DNA of 43,673 nt from a virus. The notes under the pieces were generated by a model, which worked only from the letters and a program-made list of their open reading frames with translations, ran no database searches and was not told where the DNA came from. Where the stretch lies: positions 1-43,673 of the IMG/VR virus record IMGVR_UViG_3300046463_000463. One strand, 5' to 3'. Shown one piece after another: positions 7,657 through 14,606 of the stretch. Each line of letters begins with the position of its first letter. Position 1 is the first letter of the stretch. The position numbers and the translations under genes were made by a program.

Positions 7657-8118
7657 TCACGCAGCGACCTTGACCTGATTCCAGGCTCCAACTGCTTCAA
7701 AAATTCGCGCTGCCTGAGCTTCGTCGAGCGACAAGGATTCAGGGATAGCAATCCAGCCAGAGGCCACCATTTGGCTTTGATTGGCGGAGTCGCGCAGCTT
7801 CTTGTAGCAATGCTCGATCACCTCTTCCAGATGGTCGGAGAGGTAGACGCCATCAGGCGCCACCTCAATCGACTTGCTGTAGCGGTGACCGCGGGCATCA
7901 ATACAGAGAGCGCTGAGGTAGATCGTCCAGCGGTGGGCGATACCACACACGGCCTGGCCGACTTTCCCAGGCGCGATGCTCTTCAGCGACTTATAATTGA
8001 TGATGCCTTGGTGACCGCTTGGGTCGATGTTCACCACTGCAACGTGGTTGGTGGCCAGCAACGAACGACAGGATCGGTCGATGCGGGACTTGAGGTTGTG
8101 TGGCTTGCGCTTGCTCAT
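7657..8118 (-). CDS. Conserved phage protein of unknown function
   Basis: 153 residues with a basic N-terminus (MSKRKPHNLKSRIDRSCRSLLATNHVAVVNID) and a central stretch RWTIYLSALCIDARGHRYSKSIEVAPDGVYLSDHLEEVIEHCYKKL. No motif was recognised. The ATG overlaps the stop of the interrupted ORF at 8115-8354, so it was translationally coupled to that gene and may now be expressed less well. It lies downstream of exo and recT. Confidence 0.75.
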   Translation of the reverse strand: MSKRKPHNLKSRIDRSCRSLLATNHVAVVNIDPSGHQGIINYKSLKSIAPGKVGQAVCGIAHRWTIYLSALCIDARGHRYSKSIEVAPDGVYLSDHLEEVIEHCYKKLRDSANQSQMVASGWIAIPESLSLDEAQAARIFEAVGAWNQVKVAA

Positions 8119-8354
8119 AACGCCTCCGCGAGTTTCCGTAGCGCATTGCGATCTGCCGCTCTGATCGAGGAGCGGCGGCGCTTGAGCATGGTATCTGGAT
8201 CAATCCTTGCGGAGCGCTCAACAGGCAGCGGGTTGATTTGAGCGGGCTCTGACCGGGTGAAGCGCCCGCCGGCAGCCAGGTGCTGTTCGACCTGCCTGGA
8301 AAGCTCCAGAGCATTGCGCCGGTACTCGATGTCTTATTTCAGGTTGCTGATCAT
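8115..8354 (-). pseudogene. Small phage gene interrupted by an in-frame TAA at codon 7
   Basis: An ATG at 8354 lies two bases after the exonuclease stop. Its frame reads MISNLK, then TAA (plus-strand 8334-8336), then 72 open codons beginning DIEYRRNALELSRQVEQHL and ending at a TGA that overlaps the next gene's ATG by the usual 4-bp coupling. Both ends are placed as expected for an intact operon gene, so a CAA-to-TAA transition (or a sequencing error) has probably broken it. The first in-frame ATG after the stop is codon 56, so a short restart product is unlikely to substitute. Function unknown. Confidence 0.75.
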
Positions 8355-8356
8355 GA

Positions 8357-9019
8357 TCAAGCTCCTAAACGATGGGCCTGCGCCCTGGCCTTGTCTGCGA
8401 CCTCATCAACCATGCGGTTCAGTTCCAGGTTGAACTGGACCAGCTCTTTGTGCAGGTTGGCGATGTAGTCTTCGTCGCGGTGGATCGTCTCGATGTAGAG
8501 CTGACACTCTTCATCTTGGCGAGAATCGAACGACAGAAAGTCCCACCATTTCCGCCCCGTAACGAACATGCAGCCCTGCACCTGCGGCATGTGTTCCTCA
8601 GGCATGCCTTCGAGCCACGTCTTGACGTGTATCGCCTCGTTGAAAGGGCACTTCGACTCGGTGCCCCCGTCATCGTTGATCAGACCATCTGGCGAGCAGC
8701 CGAGCCAATCGTACTTCGGGTGGACGATGAACTCTGACGGTATGACGATGTTGCCGGTCAACATCTCGTAGGCGTCCTGAGCCTTCTGTTCTTCGGTGTG
8801 ACCCCACTTCATAGAAGCGCTACTGACGTTGTGCTTGGACTTCTTTGCCAGTCGCTCAAAGCACAGTTCACGCATGTATGAGGTGCGCGCCCCCATAGGC
8901 TCACGCTTCCCATTTTTGTCGGGCTTCCCCCAGGCGATCACATCTTTAAACCGGCTGGCTGTCACTCGGCCAGATCGGTCTTCATGCCATTTCTCAGTGC
9001 CCTGAAGTTCCGTTCTCAC
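8357..9019 (-). CDS. exo: Lambda exonuclease-family 5'-3' exonuclease (YqaJ-like)
   Basis: A 220-residue nuclease of the lambda Exo/YqaJ PD-(D/E)xK family. It degrades one strand from double-strand ends so that the annealase next door can pair single strands. Visible residues are R18/S22 in the N-terminal helix (GRVTASRF), a glutamate pair at 76-77 (WGHTEEQKA), D111 in SPDGLI and E121-x-K123 in ESKCP. The start is a GTG overlapping the recT stop. Together with recT it forms a Red-like recombination module. Confidence 0.93.
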   Translation of the reverse strand: MRTELQGTEKWHEDRSGRVTASRFKDVIAWGKPDKNGKREPMGARTSYMRELCFERLAKKSKHNVSSASMKWGHTEEQKAQDAYEMLTGNIVIPSEFIVHPKYDWLGCSPDGLINDDGGTESKCPFNEAIHVKTWLEGMPEEHMPQVQGCMFVTGRKWWDFLSFDSRQDEECQLYIETIHRDEDYIANLHKELVQFNLELNRMVDEVADKARAQAHRLGA

Positions 9020-10008
9020 TACGCCGCTTCCTCGACCTGAGACAGGCCGTCGTTGTTGCCAGTCATTTCGGTAAAGTCGCCATCAACGGTTGCCGCCATG
9101 CTCTTGAGCGCTTCGTGACATTCAAGGCCGATTGCTGCACGTTGCTTGGGCTTGAGACCTGCCCAGGCCGCCGCATAGGCTTCGATGTCCTGCCGCTTCG
9201 CGACGACCAAAAGGTCTGCGAATACTCCGTCGATTTCCGGCGAGGGGGATTTCGGGCCGAACGACACACCAGCAGCGGCAACGGTGTTTGAAGCCTGCTT
9301 CGCTGGGGTGATATCGATTTCGCCGCCGTACGAGTCTTCGAATTCATCGGGTGTGTAGACGCCAAGGATGACGTCAGGGCAGAACAGCCGCGCCCATTTC
9401 TTAGTCACCAAATAGGCAATCTGCTGCTTGGGATCTTCCGCCCAAAGCGTAGAGTTCCGCGTACGGACCTGGGTGAGCAGAAGCTCCAGAACGCGTGGTT
9501 CATCTTCGCCTTTGAAGGTCGCCCAAACCTTGATCCCGAGACCTTTTTCATCGTCAAAGCTCCAGGCTGGAACGCGATACTTCTTGAACTCGCCGGTGTC
9601 CTCGTCTTTCTTCGTCTTGCTGGTGACTTCGCGCATCTTGCCGATGACGTTTTCCCAGGCGCCGAACCACTCGAAGTTCAAGCGACCCTTGACTGGCGCC
9701 TTGGCGGTGATCACTGCGTTGACAAGCTGTGCCTCATAGCTCAACGCGCCGCCGTTGACGATAAAAGTCTTCTGTGCAACAGCGAATGGGTTCATCTGCC
9801 ACTGCATTGCTTGCAGCACAACCGCCATGCAGTCCGCTTGATTACCCTTCAGATGCTTGGGGACGGTTGTCACGCCCTTCGACATCATTAGAGCGAGGTC
9901 GCTCATCGACTTCATGGTGCCTGGGTCGAGAATGAGCGCAGCCGCGTTGTGCGATGGATCGTGGTATGTAGCAAGGCCAGTTTTGGCTTGGGTGTCTGAG
10001 TCAGTCAT
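9019..10008 (-). CDS. recT: RecT-family single-strand annealing protein
   Basis: A 329-residue annealase, with GGAGAG before ATG. Family signatures include MAVVLQAMQWQMNPFAVAQKTFIVNGGALSYEAQLV near the N-terminus and QIAYLVTKKWARLFCPDVILGVYTPDEF around residue 210. The C-terminal 90 residues are less conserved and probably form the flexible part that contacts host SSB. It forms rings or filaments on ssDNA made by the adjacent exonuclease, for phage recombination and repair of genome ends. It is followed directly by exo, with overlapping stop and start. Confidence 0.94.
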   Translation of the reverse strand: MTDSDTQAKTGLATYHDPSHNAAALILDPGTMKSMSDLALMMSKGVTTVPKHLKGNQADCMAVVLQAMQWQMNPFAVAQKTFIVNGGALSYEAQLVNAVITAKAPVKGRLNFEWFGAWENVIGKMREVTSKTKKDEDTGEFKKYRVPAWSFDDEKGLGIKVWATFKGEDEPRVLELLLTQVRTRNSTLWAEDPKQQIAYLVTKKWARLFCPDVILGVYTPDEFEDSYGGEIDITPAKQASNTVAAAGVSFGPKSPSPEIDGVFADLLVVAKRQDIEAYAAAWAGLKPKQRAAIGLECHEALKSMAATVDGDFTEMTGNNDGLSQVEEAA

Positions 10009-10058
10009 TGCGCTCTCCGTGGTCGACGGGTAGGTCGACCTTCAGATGGAAAGGGTGG

Positions 10059-11210
10059 TTAGAAGCGGATGGCTTGAAGCCAGGCGCGAGCTGTGTCGAG
10101 GTCCACGTCGAAGCCCAGGGCTACAACCTCGACAATGTCGTCAACCAATGGGGCAGTCGTAGTTACGTCGTTCGATTCAGCAGCAGCCGCATGTGTGCTG
10201 ATAGGCGTGACTTCAACCTTCTCCGCGACCACTTGGGTAGCCGCTGGGGTGGCTGGAGCTGGTGCGGCAGCTTGGCTGCGCAGACGGGCGAGCTCTTCCT
10301 GGTCACGTTGATACTGTGCGTCACGTTCGCGCTGCTGGCGCTGTTGCTCTTCCTGCTGCTCACGCTGTTGGCGTTGCTGTGCTTCCATGTCGCGGCGCTG
10401 CTGGTCCAGATCGTCCTGCTGTTTCTTCAAGCGCAGGCGGTCTTCCTCGGCCCGCTGTTTGCGCAGCTCCTCAGCTTCAGCGTCGGCAATGCGTTGCTTC
10501 TCGCGCAGCTCGTCGAGTTCTTTCTGCTGGGCCAGCAGCTTGGCGGCAGCTTCTTCTCGCTCAACGGCAGACTTGTGCAGTGTTTCCAACTGCTCAATAG
10601 CGTTTTCGCGAGCGATGGTGCCTTCAGCTTCGAACTCGGCATATTCTTCGGGCAGGATTACCGACACCGTGACGCCTTGCAGGATGTCGGCGATATCGGC
10701 AGCGCTACGGCTTGCATATGCGGCAGCGACAGAGCTGAAGCGGGTGATTTTCGCCCGGATGGCTTCGACGCGTTCAGCCTCGACACGCTCGCGTTCGGCT
10801 TTGGCGTCAGCTACGCGTTTTTCCTCGGCCTTAATTGCTTCGTCGACAGGCGCTTCAATCGCCAACACGCGATCCTTCAGCGCCTCGCCGAACTCCTTAA
10901 CCTGGTTGACGCGAGCCTGGGCATCCTTAACTTTCTGTTGATAGGGGACGAGCGCCGTCTTGGTGGTGTTCGCCAGGGCATAGCGCACGTCGCGGATATC
11001 GACGCGAACTTCCTTCGCATTCGCCATGCCTTCGCTGGTCGAGCAGTCAACGACCAGCTTCGCGTAAGTGGTTTCAAGACGAACGATCTGTTCTTCGTGC
11101 GGCCGATATTCGGCGATGTCGGTGACGGCTACAGCAGGGGCTACAGATTGTTGTACATCGTCGGTTTCGCTCATTTCTTGCGCGAGTGACTGTTTAGTAT
11201 TTGCGGACAT
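10059..11210 (-). CDS. Long coiled-coil phage protein beside the recombination genes
   Basis: 383 residues. Residues 35-130 are a mixed domain (YRPHEEQIVRLETTYAKLVVD, VRVDIRDVRYALANTTKTALVPYQ). Residues about 95-300 are almost wholly coiled coil, with a Gln/Arg/Glu repeat region (QQRRDMEAQQRQQREQQEEQ). An Ala/Pro/Val linker and a short helical tail (DIVEVVALGFDVDLDTARAWLQAI) follow. Proteins of this build often sit upstream of recT and exo in siphophages; their role is unclear and may be structural or ssDNA-related. The ATG has AAGGAA upstream. The 393-codon plus-strand ORF across it is a shadow. Confidence 0.8.
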   Translation of the reverse strand: MSANTKQSLAQEMSETDDVQQSVAPAVAVTDIAEYRPHEEQIVRLETTYAKLVVDCSTSEGMANAKEVRVDIRDVRYALANTTKTALVPYQQKVKDAQARVNQVKEFGEALKDRVLAIEAPVDEAIKAEEKRVADAKAERERVEAERVEAIRAKITRFSSVAAAYASRSAADIADILQGVTVSVILPEEYAEFEAEGTIARENAIEQLETLHKSAVEREEAAAKLLAQQKELDELREKQRIADAEAEELRKQRAEEDRLRLKKQQDDLDQQRRDMEAQQRQQREQQEEQQRQQRERDAQYQRDQEELARLRSQAAAPAPATPAATQVVAEKVEVTPISTHAAAAESNDVTTTAPLVDDIVEVVALGFDVDLDTARAWLQAIRF

Positions 11211-11253
11211 GACTATTCCTTGCCGCGCGGTGCGCAGCGTTTGAAGTGATGGG

Positions 11254-11370
11254 CTATTGAGTGAGCTGTGAGCAGTAGGAGCTGAGGAGCATCCAGACAG
11301 TGAAGAACAGCAGGGCGGCGACCGAGCCGCGCCAGGTGTAAATGCGGCGGGCGCGTTGTAGGCGGGTCAT
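11254..11370 (-). CDS. 38-residue single-span membrane protein
   Basis: A short ORF whose ATG (11370) overlaps the stop of the 11367 gene in the ATGA pattern. The product has a basic start (MTRLQRARRIYTWRG) and one hydrophobic segment (SVAALLFFTVWMLLSSYC). The positive-inside rule puts the N-terminus in the cytoplasm. The gene fills the 157-bp gap between the coiled-coil gene and the next operon member. Function unknown; small one-span proteins in this operon position occur in many phages. Confidence 0.55.
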   Translation of the reverse strand: MTRLQRARRIYTWRGSVAALLFFTVWMLLSSYCSQLTQ

Positions 11371-11561
11371 GGCCGAACCCTCACCGCGATCCGGCGACCC
11401 TTCATAGTCGGCGCCAAGCGCTGCGGTAGGTTGACGACCAGCTCTTCGCGTTTGCGGCCGATCACCTCGTTGAAGGGCAGGCCGAAGCCGAGCAGGGCGA
11501 TCTTGCGCTCGATGTCCTCAAGCTGTTCGTCGATCAGGGTTTTCACTGGCGCGGTGGTCAT
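11367..11561 (-). CDS. Small phage protein, unknown
   Basis: 64 residues: an N-terminal helix (VKTLIDEQLEDIERKIALLGFGLPFNEVIG) then a basic tail (KREELVVNLPQRLAPTMKGRRIAVRVRP). It is coupled by short overlaps to both neighbours in the left operon. No family recognised. Confidence 0.65.
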   Translation of the reverse strand: MTTAPVKTLIDEQLEDIERKIALLGFGLPFNEVIGRKREELVVNLPQRLAPTMKGRRIAVRVRP

Positions 11562-11770
11562 GACGCTCTCCCTTGCCGCATATCATAGGTGCGGCGCAAA
11601 CGCTCGGTGTATTTGGCGTCTTCGTCGGCGCTGATGATGCTCAGCGTCCGGAAGATGAGGATTGCGGTATTGGCTGATGCCTTTACCGCTATGGCGCTGC
11701 ACTGCGGGTCGATCATGCTTTGGATGTAGCCATCAAGCATGCCGGTAGCGAGATCGTGCTGGCTGCTCAT
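11558..11770 (-). CDS. Small phage protein, unknown
   Basis: 70 residues from ATG 11770, whose bases overlap the upstream stop at 11767-11769; an upstream ATG in the same frame (11794) is less likely. Helical (HDLATGMLDGYIQSMIDPQCSAIAVKASANTAILIFRTLSIISADEDAKYTERLRRTY). No motif recognised. Part of the compact run of four short genes before the coiled-coil gene. Confidence 0.65.
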   Translation of the reverse strand: MSSQHDLATGMLDGYIQSMIDPQCSAIAVKASANTAILIFRTLSIISADEDAKYTERLRRTYDMRQGRAS

Positions 11771-12015
11771 GCCGACTTCTCCTTCAAGCCCCAAAACTCA
11801 CCGATGGCATCGACCGCTGCGGCTACACGTTTCGCACTCGCCTTGCGCTCTGCAAGCAAGCGAACATCGCGGTCCACCAGTGCCTGGGTGCGTTTGAGGG
11901 CTGCGGCCTCGTAATCATGGAACTCCTCGGGTTTCGCTTTTTTCTCGCGGCCCCAAGCGTCGTAGCGCCTATCCCATTCCCGGGCCTGCGCACTGTCTGC
12001 ATAGCTGGTTGCCAT
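11767..12015 (-). CDS. Small helical phage protein, unknown
   Basis: 82 residues from ATG 12015, chosen because GGAGG lies six bases upstream; the frame is open to 12168 but that extension is Pro/Ser/Arg-rich and lacks a site. Sequence is charged and helical (YADSAQAREWDRRYDAWGREKKAKPEEFHDYEAAALKRTQALVDRDVRLLAERKASAKR). Function unknown. Confidence 0.65.
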   Translation of the reverse strand: MATSYADSAQAREWDRRYDAWGREKKAKPEEFHDYEAAALKRTQALVDRDVRLLAERKASAKRVAAAVDAIGEFWGLKEKSA

Positions 12016-12168
12016 GGTCGCCTCCAGAGTGGCGGGGTGTTGATCCAACAAAATTCGGCTGCGCTCATCCGTTCCGCTGGTTGCCGTTGGGCGCGGAGGG
12101 GAGTGCATGCGGATTTTGTCGAGAGGGGTTACGAGTTGCGCGGATCCAGCAGCGGGTGTGGCACGCAT

Positions 12169-12194
12169 AAAAAAGCCCGCGAGAGAGGCGGGCT
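12169..12194 (-). terminator. Intrinsic terminator, leftward
   Basis: Read leftward: a stem of AGCCCGC/GCGGGCT (12174-12180 with 12188-12194) around a 7-base loop, followed by six T (A run at 12169-12174 on the plus strand). It closes the 12208-12636 gene and would also need to be read through by transcripts from the 14.5-kb promoter, consistent with antitermination in this operon. Confidence 0.75.
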
Positions 12195-12207
12195 CAGGTG
12201 CTGACCT

Positions 12208-12636
12208 TCAGAGGCAGTCGGACTTGCCTATCTGAAAGTCGGCTATCGGTGAGTTGCTTGAGTCGTTGAAGGTGTAGTTGAGGACCAGACCTGATTTAAC
12301 AAAAGGGCCTAGACCCTTTTCACCACAACTGGCGGTGACTAGTAGCTCTTTTCTCTCAACGATGAACGCATCAACATCAATTTCGCTTTTCGTCACTTTC
12401 GTGAGGGTGAACGGGATATGAAGGACTCTGTCACCGTATGTTATGTGATCAAGGCGGATCGAGTCGTCCGGCATTTGTGGTGGGGCGGCATTCATCAAGT
12501 GCGCAATCCCCTCATACTGCCGTTCCAGTTCTTGCTTCTTCTCCTCTGGAGCCGCTTTCTTGTGCCAGACTTGGACCAGGACAAAGAGTAAAGTCATTGC
12601 CGAAATAAAAATTATTAATCCGCGGTACTGCTTCAA
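12208..12636 (-). CDS. Membrane-anchored protein of unknown function
   Basis: 142 residues starting at TTG 12636 (GGTGAT upstream) or at an internal ATG 13 codons later. One N-terminal transmembrane span (GLIIFISAMTLLFVLVQVW) is followed by a charged helix (KKAAPEEKKQELERQYEGIAHL) and a beta-rich domain with two cysteines (VTASCGEKGLG and GKSDCL), probably periplasmic. It is followed directly by a terminator, so it behaves as a separate unit. No family recognised. Confidence 0.65.
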   Translation of the reverse strand: MKQYRGLIIFISAMTLLFVLVQVWHKKAAPEEKKQELERQYEGIAHLMNAAPPQMPDDSIRLDHITYGDRVLHIPFTLTKVTKSEIDVDAFIVERKELLVTASCGEKGLGPFVKSGLVLNYTFNDSSNSPIADFQIGKSDCL

Positions 12637-12833
12637 CTGAGATCACCATAGCAAAAGGCCATCGCTTATTTGACCATGCCGCTACCATCATCTCAAGTTA
12701 GAGGAATTGTCGGTCACGTCTCCGGCGCCGAGTTCCACGGCCGTGTTCAGTTCGCCAGCGCTCGATAACAACCGATTCTGGGATTTGATACAGGTGGGCG
12801 GTTATAGACCGCAGTTTCGTCCGCATCCGTCTG

Positions 12834-12866
12834 CCCACTCAGTGAATGGGCAGAAGTGATGCTTTC
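12834..12866. repeat. 33-bp intergenic repeat, copy 1
   Basis: This segment aligns without gaps to 13763-13795 at 27 of 33 positions; shared parts are CCCACTC at one end and GTGATGCTTTC at the other. Each copy lies 2-15 bp beyond the stop codon of a minus-strand gene. In copy 1 the ends TCTGCCCA and TGGGCAGA (12830-12854) can form a hairpin. The upstream 170 bases (12660-12830) hold no gene I can support. Confidence 0.5.
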
Positions 12867-12868
12867 GT

Positions 12869-13015
12869 TCAGGCCTGCTCAAGCGAATAGCCACCCTCGC
12901 CGTAGCTACGCGTCAGTACCTCGTTGATCTTTTCCAGTGAGTAAGCAATTCCAGAATGGCCGCGAGGACCTTTGTAGATGTACATTCGGTCTTTCAATCG
13001 ATACGTGAATTTCAA
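12869..13015 (-). CDS. Possible 48-residue protein with TTG start
   Basis: A short frame beginning TTG at 13015 with GGAG seven bases upstream. It encodes MKFTYRLKDRMYIYKG, then a GHSGIAYSLEKINEVLTRSYGEGGYSLEQA tail, whose composition looks protein-like (amphipathic helix, no rare-codon runs). An ATG lies at codon 11. It diverges from the 13027 gene, whose own ribosome site overlaps this one. Confidence is limited by length and the TTG start. Confidence 0.4.
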   Translation of the reverse strand: MKFTYRLKDRMYIYKGPRGHSGIAYSLEKINEVLTRSYGEGGYSLEQA

Positions 13016-13026
13016 AGGGGATCTCC

Positions 13027-13227
13027 ATGACATGGAAAATTGAGCCGAGCTTCGGGGTTGAGGCGTTTGTGACTGAGGACTTCAGGATCGGCCTGAAGCA
13101 AGAGCAGCCAGGCACCGACCAAGCTTTGTTTTTTAGTCGAGATGAAGTGCCTGGACTGATAGATATTTTGAAATCAGTGCTGAAAGAAGCCGAAGAGCTT
13201 TACGATCAGGAAGCTACTAACGAGTAG
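13027..13227 (+). CDS. Small acidic protein, unknown
   Basis: 66 residues; AAGGGGA precedes the ATG. It is acidic and alpha/beta (WKIEPSFGVEAFVTEDFRIGLKQEQ, then RDEVPGLIDILKSVLKEAEELYDQEA). It opposes the left operon and is followed by an inverted repeat at 13233-13253. No family recognised; another accessory gene candidate. Confidence 0.6.
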   Translation: MTWKIEPSFGVEAFVTEDFRIGLKQEQPGTDQALFFSRDEVPGLIDILKSVLKEAEELYDQEATNE

Positions 13228-13232
13228 ATCAA

Positions 13233-13253
13233 GTCAGCCCGTCAAAGGCTGAC
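13233..13253 (+). terminator. Hairpin after the 13027 gene, no T-tract
   Basis: GTCAGCC (13233-13239) pairs with GGCTGAC (13247-13253) around a 7-base loop, six bases after the stop codon. There is no downstream T run, so it may be a weak or Rho-assisted terminator or a processing hairpin. Confidence 0.35.
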
Positions 13254-13327
13254 GTGGCGCTGGTTATTCAGCCCGTCACGCCAGAGGCTGGTAGCATCAG
13301 CTCCTCTCCTCAAAGCATGGAATTGCT

Positions 13328-13741
13328 ATGCACCAGGTTGTTGCTAGAGCGCTGGACGTGATCGCATTAGAAAGTCACGTACCGGCGTCCGCAGAGGCTT
13401 TCAATGCTGTCCAGGCAGTCGTAACTGAGTTTGGCGAGCTAGATTTAGCTGATTGGCTTTTTGCCAATATCCCCGAGTCGATCCCGTTTCTACTGGTGGC
13501 AAAACTCTTCAACTTGCTGGCTTGGCAGACAGATGACAACGGCTCGGCGATGACTCGCACTATTGAGCGGTGGCTTGCAGAAGGCACCGATCTGCGAAAG
13601 ATTCAGATTGCTCTTAACCTCGACGTCTATCCGTTTCTGGACAAGCGTGAGATGTATCAAGTGCTATCCCGTGTGGCTGAAGCGCATCCGCAGGTGGCTG
13701 ATAAGTGCCAGCAGCTGATCAGCTCTCGGAAAAATCGGTAG
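13328..13741 (+). CDS. Helical protein of unknown function
   Basis: 137 residues, nearly all helical (ARALDVIALESHVPASAEAFNAVQAVVTEFGELDLADWLF, then LLVAKLFNLLAWQTDD, RTIERWLAEG and VYPFLDKREMYQVLSRVAEAHPQ). The pattern of repeated short helices resembles small bacterial immunity or scaffold proteins, but no family is recognised. The ribosome site is weak (GGAA). With the 13027 gene it forms a plus-strand pair inside the leftward operon. Confidence 0.55.
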   Translation: MHQVVARALDVIALESHVPASAEAFNAVQAVVTEFGELDLADWLFANIPESIPFLLVAKLFNLLAWQTDDNGSAMTRTIERWLAEGTDLRKIQIALNLDVYPFLDKREMYQVLSRVAEAHPQVADKCQQLISSRKNR

Positions 13742-13762
13742 AACCTAGTCAGTATCCCAAAG

Positions 13763-13795
13763 CCCACTCTACGATTGGACAGAGGTGATGCTTTC
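13763..13795. repeat. 33-bp intergenic repeat, copy 2
   Basis: Second copy of the element at 12834-12866, 27 of 33 positions identical, lying 15 bp beyond the stop of the 13811-14170 gene. It sits between convergent genes in the same relation to a minus-strand 3' end as copy 1. Confidence 0.5.
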
Positions 13796-13810
13796 CGCTG
13801 TAACCCGCTA

Positions 13811-14170
13811 CTAGCAGCCGGCCAGCTTCAAGGCGTGTTCGTGAGCATGCTCGGCAACGATGTCGTGGATCTTGAAGTGTTCGTCGACACTGAATGCCGG
13901 GGTGCAAACTGAGCAGTGCCCGGCAACCTGAACTTCTGCTTGGTGAGAGACCTGATCGTGATCACGCAGGCAGTTTGGGCAGGTCACCAGCTCGCCCTCG
14001 GGGCTTACTGAGGCGCAGCACCTTTCTGCCTCGTCTTCGTCATCGCACACCTCATCACATAAAGGGCAAATCCAACCCTCCATAGGAGTCGGCATGCAGC
14101 AACGCTCGGCATCCCAGTGAGAATCGTGAACCTCTCCACAATCGCCACATCGGTAGACTTTCTTTGGCAT
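13811..14170 (-). CDS. Zinc-ribbon-type small protein, first gene of the left operon
   Basis: 119 residues from ATG 14170 (GGAGGG upstream; ATG 14176 is too close). It holds four cysteine knuckles: CGDCGEV with a following ERCC, CPLCDEVCDDEDEAERCC, CPNCLRDHD and GHCSVCTP, plus a His-rich end (AEHAHEHALKL). The layout suggests two to three bound zinc ions. As the first gene downstream of the leftward promoter it occupies the place of lambda N, so a regulatory role is possible, but it does not resemble the arginine-rich N proteins. Confidence 0.75.
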   Translation of the reverse strand: MPKKVYRCGDCGEVHDSHWDAERCCMPTPMEGWICPLCDEVCDDEDEAERCCASVSPEGELVTCPNCLRDHDQVSHQAEVQVAGHCSVCTPAFSVDEHFKIHDIVAEHAHEHALKLAGC

Positions 14171-14508
14171 GTCCATGCCCTCCGTTGATTTCCAATGCCG
14201 CCTCATCGAAGCGGCATCAGTAAATCTGAGGGTGCTTCATCTCTCCACCACGCGCATCGCCCGATTCATATCTCTAACCTGCGTCACACATTTCGTGCTC
14301 GGTGTTCTTCGCAGATCGGCTTGCGTGGTTTCGCGTACTCACATCTGGTGAGCACGGCCAGTTCCATAGCTGGCGTGGCATCGACTATTTGTTGCTCGCA
14401 CTTACCGGCTGAAACCCGGGGTAGTCGATGGCGAGGATCCTGAACTGTTAAAGAGCGGCGGGTCTCGGAAGGCCCTTCGCAGTGGTTGTGTGTCGTTGCG
14501 ATGGACCT
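14171..14508 (-). other. Leader of the leftward transcript, no supported gene
   Basis: About 340 bases between the leftward promoter and the first gene. I see only frames shorter than 40 codons without ribosome sites; one 27-codon frame starting near 14368 is not convincing. The segment contains the boxA-like element at 14446-14457 and small palindromes such as AGGATCCT near 14434. A structured leader used for antitermination is the most likely role. Confidence 0.45.
14446..14457 (-). promoter_or_regulatory. boxA-like antitermination element in the left leader
   Basis: Leftward, these bases read CGCTCTTTAACA. That matches the rRNA boxA element (TGCTCTTTAACA) at all but the first position and is close to lambda nut boxA (CGCTCTTA). 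It lies about 55 nt downstream of the predicted start of leftward transcription. boxA in RNA binds NusB and ribosomal protein S10 to build antitermination complexes. No clear boxB hairpin is seen beside it. Confidence 0.55.
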
Positions 14509-14537
14509 AGTTAACCATCGGTATAATTATGCGTCAA
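14509..14537 (-). promoter_or_regulatory. Leftward early promoter (pL-like)
   Basis: Leftward: -35 TTGACG (plus-strand 14532-14537), 17-bp spacer, -10 TTAACT (14509-14514). Both elements are overlapped by the operator pair at 14511-14550, so repressor binding would block it. It points into the exo, recT, xis and int operon. On the other strand a consensus TATAAT at 14522-14527 could serve the 14607 gene, but its -35 is poor. Confidence 0.65.
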
Positions 14538-14550
14538 TACCGATGGTTAA
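14511..14550. promoter_or_regulatory. OL-like operator pair
   Basis: TTAACCATCGGTAT (14511-14524) and its exact reverse complement (14537-14550) face each other across 12 bases. Each contains an ACC-N3-GGT core; the core centres (14518 and 14543) are 25 bp apart. The first core is identical to the middle operator beside cI (17603-17611). About 3.05 kb separates this pair from the cI-cro operators, compatible with looping between octamer-bound sites as in lambda. Confidence 0.75.
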
Positions 14551-14606
14551 TTTATTTTGAGGGTGCGTAGGGTATGCTTTGCTAAAGCTGGATATGCATA
14601 CAGTAT

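Noticed and set aside
10008-11189. A 393-codon plus-strand ORF
   Set aside because: It lies opposite the coiled-coil gene at 10059-11210, has low-complexity Leu/Ala-rich translation typical of a shadow of a Glu/Gln/Arg-rich gene, and has no ribosome site.
13233-13310. Repeated AGCCCGTCA-type sequences as a possible CRISPR or tandem array
   Set aside because: Only two short similar hairpins are present with no regular spacer; no CRISPR array or cas gene was seen in the window.
14342-14368. A 27-codon minus-strand frame in the leftward leader
   Set aside because: It is too short, has no ribosome site and its codons could arise by chance.
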